DNA of 11,904 bases, taken from contig CAZICY010000048.1 in assembly GCA_964537955.1 (NCBI GenBank), positions 1 to 11,904 on the forward strand, in the 5' to 3' direction. A model generated the notes under the pieces. That model was not told the origin of the DNA. It did no database searches and saw nothing but the letters and a program-made list of their open reading frames with translations. The position numbers and the translations under genes were made by a program. Below, piece by piece: positions 7,294-11,904 of the stretch (the first letter of the stretch is position 1; the number at the start of each line of letters is the position of its first letter). The DNA is from Mxb001 sp964537955 (GTDB lineage Bacteria; Actinomycetota; Actinomycetes; S36-B12).

Positions 7294-8102
7294 GCGAGTT
7301 CGCTGTCCACGCCGAGGGCGTCTGGAAGATCTTCAACGAAGGCGCCGCCAATGAGGTCACGGCCCTGTCCGACGTCAGTATCGATGTCCGCAAGGGCGAG
7401 TTCGTCTCCCTGATCGGGCCTTCCGGATGCGGCAAGAGCACCCTCATGCGCGTCATCGCCGACCTGACCTCGGCCACGCGCGGCACGGTCGAGGTGGCGG
7501 GCATGACGCCCCAGAAGGCCCGGGAGGACCACCAGTACGGCATCGCCTTCCAGCAGGCAGCCCTGCTCGACTGGCGTACCGTCCGGCGCAATGTCGAGCT
7601 CCCCCTCGAACTCGCAGGCTGGGACAAGGCGAAGCGCAAGGCCCGTGCTCTCGAACTGCTCGACATGGTGCAGTTGCAGGACTTCGCGGAGAGCCGTCCC
7701 TGGGAGCTCTCCGGCGGCATGCAGCAGCGCGTCGCGATCGCGCGCTCACTGGCGACCGACCCGGAGATCCTGCTCATGGACGAGCCCTTCGGCGCACTCG
7801 ACGAGATGACACGCGAGCGCATGCAGAACGAGCTCTTGCGCATCGCCGGGGCCACCGGCACATCCGTCATCTTCGTCACGCACTCGATCCCCGAGGCCGT
7901 CTACCTCTCGAATCGCGTGATCGTCATGTCGCCGCGCCCCGGGCGCATCACACATGTGGTCGACGTACCCCTGGGCGAGCGCAACGAGGACACACGCGAA
8001 TCCGACGCGTTCTTCGAGGCCGTGACTGCCGTGCGCGAAGCTCTACGCGGTCGGGCGAAGCCCGTGGGCGAGAGCGGCGCCCGTCTCGCGGAGACTTCAT
8101 GA
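7290..8102 (+). CDS. ABC importer ATPase subunit
   Basis: A 270-residue ATP-binding subunit that powers the importer at the cytoplasmic face of the membrane. All motifs are intact: Walker A GPSGCGKST (43-51), Q-loop around Gln88-Gln89 (AFQQA), signature LSGGMQQR (140-147), Walker B LLMDEP with Asp164 and Glu165, D-loop GALD (168-171) and switch His198 in VTHS. The FQQ...LLDWRTV and SNRVIVMSPRPGRI patterns are those of the nitrate/sulfonate/taurine/ThiZ type of ATPase. Translation starts at GTG 7290, with AAGGAG at 7276-7281, overlapping the first permease stop by 4 bases. Its stop overlaps the second permease start in the same way. This arrangement favours balanced synthesis of the membrane complex. 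Confidence 0.92.
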   Translation: MSEFAVHAEGVWKIFNEGAANEVTALSDVSIDVRKGEFVSLIGPSGCGKSTLMRVIADLTSATRGTVEVAGMTPQKAREDHQYGIAFQQAALLDWRTVRRNVELPLELAGWDKAKRKARALELLDMVQLQDFAESRPWELSGGMQQRVAIARSLATDPEILLMDEPFGALDEMTRERMQNELLRIAGATGTSVIFVTHSIPEAVYLSNRVIVMSPRPGRITHVVDVPLGERNEDTRESDAFFEAVTAVREALRGRAKPVGESGARLAETS

Positions 8103-8869
8103 AGGCCAAGCTCAACCTCATCTGGCCGCCGGTCCTCATCGGCGCCCTCTTCCTGCTCGCCTGGCAGGCCCTGGTCGTCATCCAGGACCTGAAGCCCTAT
8201 CTCCTGCCCGCGCCAAGCCTCATCTTCACCACCTTCACCAGCAACCTCAGCCTGATGGTGGAGACAGGTATCTATACGGCAACGACGGCCGCGTTGGGGC
8301 TTGTCTTCGGCACCCTTGTGGGCATTCTCTTGGCCATGGTGGCGCAGCGGTTCTTCGTGTTCCGCAACCTGATGATCCCCATCGCGGCGGGCATCGCAGC
8401 CGTGCCCATCGTCGCCTTGACGCCCATCCTCAACAACATGTTCGACATCACCAGCCGCACACCCCGCGTCCTGATCACGGCGATCGTGGTGTTCTTCCCC
8501 ATCTTCGTCAACGTCTACCGCGGACTCACGGCCGTTCCCCCCGTGCAACTCGAACTGCTGAGGTCCCTGTCGGCCACGCCGCGGACAGTCCTGCGCGTCC
8601 TGCGCATCCCCAATGCGCTCCCCTTCTTCTTCACCGGACTCAAGGTGGCCGCGCCCCTCGCGGTCATCGCCGCACTCGTCGCCGAGTACTTCGGCGGACC
8701 CCAGGAAGGGCTGGGAAGCAAGATCGCGGCATCCGCCGCAAACACCGCATACGGACGAGCCTGGGCGTATGTCGTGGTCGCGATCATCGTCGGGCTCGCG
8801 TTCTACCTCATCACCCTCGCCTTGGAGAGGGTGGCGACACCCTGGGCCGGTCGGACCCGATCTGCCTGA
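8099..8869 (+). CDS. ABC importer permease, second of two
   Basis: A 256-residue permease that probably pairs with the first permease as a heterodimer. About six hydrophobic helices are visible near residues 8-28, 60-82, 92-112, 124-144, 176-197 and 222-244, and the EAA-type loop is at about 151-171 (LELLRSLSATPRTVLRVLRIP), closely parallel to that of the first permease. The start is ATG 8099, which forms an ATGA overlap with the ATPase stop and has GGAGA at 8090-8094. The much longer open frame upstream of it is antisense-like coding noise over the ATPase gene. The two permeases share the family but differ clearly in sequence and length, so this looks like an old duplication rather than a recent one. 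The stop overlaps an in-frame-unrelated ATG at 8869 that is not used. Confidence 0.87.
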   Translation: MKAKLNLIWPPVLIGALFLLAWQALVVIQDLKPYLLPAPSLIFTTFTSNLSLMVETGIYTATTAALGLVFGTLVGILLAMVAQRFFVFRNLMIPIAAGIAAVPIVALTPILNNMFDITSRTPRVLITAIVVFFPIFVNVYRGLTAVPPVQLELLRSLSATPRTVLRVLRIPNALPFFFTGLKVAAPLAVIAALVAEYFGGPQEGLGSKIAASAANTAYGRAWAYVVVAIIVGLAFYLITLALERVATPWAGRTRSA

Positions 8870-8880
8870 TGCAACCCACT

Positions 8881-8885
8881 GGAGG
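8881..8885 (+). promoter_or_regulatory. Ribosome binding site deciding the ATG start at 8890
   Basis: GGAGG lies 4 nt before ATG 8890. It selects this codon over the upstream ATG at 8869, which would put seven extra residues (ending PTGGN) in front of the lipoprotein signal peptide. The strong site fits the need for an excess of binding protein. Confidence 0.7.
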
Positions 8886-8889
8886 AAAC

Positions 8890-10101
8890 ATGAAGACAGG
8901 ACCGCGCGGTCGCCTCGTAGCGTCCGTCGGAGTCCTCGCCGCTGCCGGCATGGTGCTGGCCGCGTGCGGGGGCGGATCTAGTTCGACCGAGTCGAGCTCC
9001 GCGGCTCCGGCATCGTCCGAGGCCGCTCCGGCTTCGTCCGAGGCCGCTCCCACCGAGGAGGCGTGCACCGAGCTCATGCCCGTGAACCTGCAGCTGCAGT
9101 GGTTCGTGCAGGCGCAGTTCGGTGGCTACTACGCCGCCAAGGACAAGGGCTTCTACGAGGAGCAGTGCCTCGACGTGACCATCCTCGAGGGCGGTGTCGA
9201 CATCGTCCCGCAGACCCAGCTCGCCCAGGGCGCTGCTGACTACGCCATCGCGTGGGTGCCGAAGGCACTCGCCTCCCGTGAGCAGGGCGCCGGCATCGTC
9301 GACGTCGCTCAGGTCTTCCAGCGCTCCGGCACCCTCCAGGTGTCCTGGGCCGACTCGGGCATCACGACGCCCGCCGACCTTGCGGGCAAGAAGGTCGGCA
9401 ACTGGGGCTTCGGCAACGAGTACGAGCTCTTCGCCGGTCTCACCCAGGCGGGCCTCAAGCCCGGCAAGGACGTCGAGCTCGTGCAGCAGCAGTTCGACAT
9501 GCAGGCGCTGCTCAATCGCGAGATCGATGCCGCCCAGGCCATGACCTACAACGAGTACGCCCAGGTCCTCGAGGCCATCAACCCCGACACGGGCGAGCTC
9601 TACCAGCCCGAGGACTTCACCGTCATCAACTGGAACGACGTCGGCACCGCGATGTACCAGGATGCGATCTGGGCATCTGAAGAGCGTCTCGCGGATCCTG
9701 CGTACCAGGAGATGACCCAGGCCTTCGTCACGGCATCCCTCAAGGGCTGGATCTACTGCCGCGACAACGCCCAGGAGTGCGCTGACATCATCACGGCCAA
9801 CGGTTCCAAGCTCGGCGCCAGCCACCAGCTGTGGATGATGAACGAGGTCAACAAGCTCATCTGGCCGTCCCCGCTCGGTGTCGGCGTCATCGACCCGGCC
9901 CTGTGGGCGCAGACGGTGAGCGTGGCCCTCAACACCCTGAATGCCGACGAGGTGGCCATCATCACGGCGGATCCGGGCCAGGCCGCGTACACCAACCAGT
10001 ACGCCGAGGCGGCCAACGCGGCCCTCACGGCGGAGGGGCTCAACACGACGGGCGATGACTTCATGCCCATCACGGTGGAGCTCAAGGAGGGCGGCGCCTG
10101 A
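8890..10101 (+). CDS. NMT1/THI5-like substrate-binding lipoprotein of the ABC importer
   Basis: A 403-residue secreted solute-binding protein. Residues 1-25 are a lipoprotein signal peptide with basic Lys2, Arg6 and Arg8, a hydrophobic core and lipobox LAAC with the lipidated Cys26. A low-complexity Ser/Ala/Pro/Glu linker follows (27-56), then the NMT1/THI5-type domain beginning LMPVNLQLQWF and FGGYYAAKDKGFYEEQCLDV (77-96), the usual first lobe of ThiY-like and related binding proteins. Gly-Gly-Val-Asp-Ile-Val (101-106) and NWGFGNEYE (171-179) look like ligand-loop elements. Four more cysteines (59, 93, 290, 297) may form two disulfides, as expected outside the membrane. The CCCFC motif of true Thi5 pyrimidine synthases is not present, so it is a binding protein, not that enzyme. 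It is the last gene of the operon, followed by a terminator. The ligand is plausibly a pyrimidine or related heterocycle, by inference from the catabolic genes. Confidence 0.9.
   Translation: MKTGPRGRLVASVGVLAAAGMVLAACGGGSSSTESSSAAPASSEAAPASSEAAPTEEACTELMPVNLQLQWFVQAQFGGYYAAKDKGFYEEQCLDVTILEGGVDIVPQTQLAQGAADYAIAWVPKALASREQGAGIVDVAQVFQRSGTLQVSWADSGITTPADLAGKKVGNWGFGNEYELFAGLTQAGLKPGKDVELVQQQFDMQALLNREIDAAQAMTYNEYAQVLEAINPDTGELYQPEDFTVINWNDVGTAMYQDAIWASEERLADPAYQEMTQAFVTASLKGWIYCRDNAQECADIITANGSKLGASHQLWMMNEVNKLIWPSPLGVGVIDPALWAQTVSVALNTLNADEVAIITADPGQAAYTNQYAEAANAALTAEGLNTTGDDFMPITVELKEGGA
9004..9045 (+). repeat. 21-bp tandem direct repeat, two full copies, in the lipoprotein linker
   Basis: Two adjacent 21-bp units (9004-9024 and 9025-9045) differ at one base and each encodes APASSEA. 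A partial third unit begins at 9046 (AP, then TEE). The repeat lies in the flexible linker between the lipid anchor and the folded domain, so copy-number change would alter linker length without breaking the frame. Confidence 0.85.
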
Positions 10102-10126
10102 TCGGCGTCCTCCTCATCGCACGCAC

Positions 10127-10158
10127 AGGGGGCCCGCACCGAAAGGTGCGGGCCCCCT
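10127..10158 (+). terminator. Strong hairpin terminator of the catabolic/transport operon
   Basis: A perfect 14-bp stem (10127-10140 with 10145-10158) is closed by a GAAA tetraloop and is very GC-rich. It starts 26 nt after the stop of the binding-protein gene. Only a CCCTTT tail follows instead of a long T run, which is common for actinobacterial terminators. Confidence 0.85.
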
Positions 10159-10212
10159 CCCTTTGCGCCCGCTGCCCTCTCCTGGCCGCTGTGCCGGTCC
10201 CATGACGTCGCA

Positions 10213-10264
10213 CGAACTTCGAGCACCGCGTGTCGATAACCAGCATGTTCCGCTCGAAGTTTCG
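10213..10264. repeat. Inverted repeat with 10-bp perfect arms
   Basis: AACTTCGAGC (10215-10224) and GCTCGAAGTT (10252-10261) are exact reverse complements around a 27-base, locally less GC-rich centre. With one bulged T the pairing can be extended by two more base pairs (10213-10214 with 10263-10264). It lies beyond the operon terminator and so is not needed as that terminator. A hairpin, a protein site or the trace of a repeated or mobile element are all possible. Confidence 0.6.
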
Positions 10265-10270
10265 CTCTGG

Positions 10271-10322
10271 GGCGTGTGGCACCAGGGAACGGGCGAGGGG
10301 AAGCCCATCGATCTGACACGCC
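10271..10322. repeat. Second imperfect inverted repeat with a nested hairpin
   Basis: GGCGTGT (10271-10277) and ACACGCC (10316-10322) are exact reverse complements, and between them GGGC (10291-10294) can pair with GCCC (10303-10306). It follows the 10213-10264 repeat almost directly, so the two together could form a structured segment of about 110 bases. In GC-rich DNA short pairings arise by chance, so this is weak on its own. Confidence 0.3.
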
Positions 10323-10409
10323 TGCCGCTCCTCGCGTGAACCCATCTCCAGACGGGCGCCCGCCTCACGCCAAGGGAGCGTGCTCTCCACACGCAGCCTG
10401 TAGCACGAG

Positions 10410-10445
10410 GAAGGGGGTCCACACCCCTCGGTGCAGACCCCCTTC
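10410..10445 (-). terminator. Hairpin terminator facing the minus-strand dehydrogenase, possibly bidirectional
   Basis: GAAGGGGGTC (10410-10419) pairs exactly with GACCCCCTTC (10436-10445), and CAC/GTG (10420-10422 with 10431-10433) can extend it inward. It lies 11 nt beyond the stop codon of the minus-strand gene. Read on that strand, the stem ends in CTTC followed by CTCGT, so there is no long T tract. It would also stop any transcript that ran through the operon terminator. Confidence 0.7.
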
Positions 10446-10456
10446 GCCGAGGACGA

Positions 10457-11902
10457 CTAGTCCAGGCTGGCCATCACGTGCTTGATGCGCGTGTAGTCCT
10501 CGAAGCCGTACATCGACAGGTCCTTGCCGTAGCCCGAGTGCTTGAATCCGCCGTGGGGCATCTCGGCGACCAGCGGGATGTGGGTGTTGATCCACACGCA
10601 GCCGAAGTCGAGGTTGCGCGCCATCCGCATCGCACGCCCGAAGTCCTTGGTCCAGACCGACGACGCGAGGCCGTAGTTGACGCCGTTGGCCCAGGCCAGG
10701 GCCTGCGCCTCATCCGTGAACTTCTGCACCGTGATCACCGGGCCGAACATCTCGTTCTGGATCATCTCGTCGTCCTGGCGCAGGTCGGCAACCACGGTGG
10801 GCTCGATGTAGAAGCCACGATCGCCCTGGCGCTTGCCTCCCGCGACGATGCGGGCGTGGGAAGGAACTCGCTCGATGAAGCCGAGCACCCGCTCGAGCTG
10901 GTTCACGTTGTTGACCGGAGGCACGAGCGCCTCGCCGCCGGGCCCTTCCTCGAACGTCGTCGCGGTTGCAGCGGCCTGCTGGCCGATCGCCGCGACGAAG
11001 TCGTCGTAGATCCCCGGTGCCACGATCATGCGCGTGGCGGCCGTGCAGTCCTGGCCGGCGTTGAAATAGCCCGCCACGGCGAGCCACTCCGCGGCCGCCT
11101 CCACGTCCGCGTCGTCGAAGATGACGATGGGGGCCTTGCCGCCGAGCTCGAGATGCACGCGCTTGACGTCGCGGGCCGCTTCTCCGGCCACCTCCATGCC
11201 CGCGCGCACCGACCCCGTGATGGCGACCATCTGAGGCGTGGGGTGGGAGACCAGGGCGCGGCCCGTGTCGCGGTCTCCAGTGAGGACGTTGAGCACGCCC
11301 GGCGGGAGGAGGCCCGCGTCGGTGATGAGTTCGGCCATGCGCACCGTGGAGACCGGCGTCGTGTCGGAGGGCTTGAGGACCACGGTGTTGCCCGCAGCGA
11401 TCGCCGGGGCAAACTTCCAGACCGCCATCATCATGGGGTAGTTCCACGGGGTGACCTGTCCGATGACGCCGATGGGCTCGCGGCGGATGATCGACGTGAA
11501 GCCCTTCATGTACTCGCCAGCGGCGCGGCCCTCGAGGACGCGCGCGGCACCGGCGAAGAAGCGGATCTGGTCCACCATCGGCGGGATCTCCTCGGAGAAG
11601 GTCACCGCGATCGGCTTGCCGGTGTTCTCGCTCTCCAGGGCCACCAGTTCATCGGCGTTCTCCTCGAAGAGGTCGGCGATGGCCAGGAGAGCCTTCTGTC
11701 GCTCCGAGGGAGTCGAGTCGCGCCATTCCTCGAACGCCGTCGCCGCGACCGCGTATGCGCGATCGACGTCCTCGGGACCCGAGACGGGAGCGGAGGCGAA
11801 GACCTCTCCCGTCGAGGGGTTGACGAGGTCCTGCGTCTGGCCGCTCATCGAGGGCACGCGCTCGCCCCCGATCACGTTGTTCAGCACCCGCTTGTCGCTC
11901 AC
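10457..11902 (-). CDS. Gamma-aminobutyraldehyde dehydrogenase-like aldehyde dehydrogenase (PatD type), complete
   Basis: A 481-residue cytosolic NAD(P)-dependent aldehyde dehydrogenase, of normal length. Landmarks are Asn154 in TPWNYP, Lys177 in VLKPSD, AITGSV (227-232), the general base Glu252 in LELGGK, the nucleophile Cys286 in NAGQDCTAATR, NEMFGPV, and the C-terminal EMPHGGFKHSGYGKDLSMYG, all typical of gamma-aminobutyraldehyde dehydrogenases. The best visible start is GTG at 11902, giving MSDKRVLNNVIGGERV, where the family normally starts. Only 2 bases upstream are in the window, so no ribosome site can be seen and an earlier start cannot be ruled out. It is convergent with the operon. 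It shares family and active-site context with the truncated dehydrogenase at 1-1351, but the two differ widely. Likely substrates are 4-aminobutanal or 3-aminopropanal from polyamine breakdown; other amino-aldehydes are possible. Confidence 0.87.
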   Translation of the reverse strand: MSDKRVLNNVIGGERVPSMSGQTQDLVNPSTGEVFASAPVSGPEDVDRAYAVAATAFEEWRDSTPSERQKALLAIADLFEENADELVALESENTGKPIAVTFSEEIPPMVDQIRFFAGAARVLEGRAAGEYMKGFTSIIRREPIGVIGQVTPWNYPMMMAVWKFAPAIAAGNTVVLKPSDTTPVSTVRMAELITDAGLLPPGVLNVLTGDRDTGRALVSHPTPQMVAITGSVRAGMEVAGEAARDVKRVHLELGGKAPIVIFDDADVEAAAEWLAVAGYFNAGQDCTAATRMIVAPGIYDDFVAAIGQQAAATATTFEEGPGGEALVPPVNNVNQLERVLGFIERVPSHARIVAGGKRQGDRGFYIEPTVVADLRQDDEMIQNEMFGPVITVQKFTDEAQALAWANGVNYGLASSVWTKDFGRAMRMARNLDFGCVWINTHIPLVAEMPHGGFKHSGYGKDLSMYGFEDYTRIKHVMASLD

Positions 11903-11904
11903 AG

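Larger units (their letters stand above)
10102..10456. other. Convergent intergenic region of 355 bases
   Basis: The region separates the end of the plus-strand operon from the end of the minus-strand dehydrogenase. It holds a strong operon terminator at its left end, an inverted-repeat-rich centre (10213-10322), and a second hairpin at its right end. Several short open frames cross it, but none has a convincing ribosome site, codon pattern or recognisable product, so I see no gene in it. Confidence 0.6.

Noticed and set aside
7427..8098. Upstream extension of the second permease frame over the ATPase gene
   Set aside because: The extension reads as Arg-rich noise. The ATGA overlap at 8099-8102 and the start of a hydrophobic helix fix the gene start.
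8869..8889. Earlier ATG start for the binding protein
   Set aside because: It would place seven residues before a canonical lipoprotein signal peptide. GGAGG at 8881-8885 points to ATG 8890.
8890..10101. Possible thiamine pyrimidine synthase (Thi5) rather than a binding protein
   Set aside because: It has a clear lipoprotein signal peptide and lipobox, lacks a CCCFC motif, and is linked to permease and ATPase genes.
10082..10422. Short minus-strand and plus-strand open frames in the convergent intergenic region
   Set aside because: None has a supported ribosome site or recognisable product, and they run through terminator hairpins. The inverted repeat accounts for the odd sequence better than a peptide does.
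1..11904. Search for tRNA, rRNA, CRISPR arrays, insertion sequences or prophage genes
   Set aside because: No cloverleaf, regularly spaced repeats, transposase or integrase motifs were found by reading both strands.

Overview
This is a GC-rich window with tight gene packing, GTG starts, Actinomycetota-style TAnnnT promoter boxes and a coenzyme-F420-type flavin oxidoreductase. Together these point to a high-GC actinobacterium, probably of the Micrococcales type. The genus is inference, since no ribosomal or other marker gene is present. No tRNA, rRNA, CRISPR array, transposase or integrase was found.

Layout. (1) 1-1351, minus strand: an aldehyde dehydrogenase of the gamma-aminobutyraldehyde dehydrogenase (PatD-like) type, cut by the window edge and lacking its last ~25-30 residues. 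(2) 1352-1567: a divergent promoter region with an unusual cluster of TCCGGA palindromes. (3) 1568-10101, plus strand: eight genes that read as one operon. In order they are beta-ureidopropionase, dihydropyrimidinase/hydantoinase, CoA-acylating (methyl)malonate-semialdehyde dehydrogenase, a luciferase-like F420-type oxidoreductase, and a four-gene ABC importer (permease, ATPase, permease, NMT1/THI5-like lipoprotein). Gaps are 32 nt or less, with two 4-base stop/start overlaps. (4) 10102-10456: a convergent intergenic region with a strong hairpin terminator for the operon, an inverted-repeat-rich centre and a second terminator facing the other way. (5) 10457-11902, minus strand: a complete second PatD-like aldehyde dehydrogenase, apparently paralogous to the first.

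How the genes fit together. Dihydropyrimidinase opens a dihydropyrimidine (or hydantoin) ring to an N-carbamoyl amino acid. Beta-ureidopropionase releases beta-alanine or beta-aminoisobutyrate plus CO2 and ammonia. After a transamination for which no gene is present here, the semialdehyde dehydrogenase would give acetyl-CoA or propionyl-CoA. The importer most likely brings in the heterocycle or a precursor. The classical first enzyme, NAD(P)H-dependent dihydropyrimidine dehydrogenase, is absent, and a flavin/F420-type oxidoreductase sits inside the operon instead. The main hypothesis offered is that this enzyme does the redox step on the ring, which would make the operon a complete import-to-acetyl-CoA module apart from the aminotransferase. 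The flanking PatD-like dehydrogenases could also feed beta-alanine (from 3-aminopropanal) or GABA into neighbouring metabolism. Substrate assignments come from family knowledge and context, not from direct evidence.
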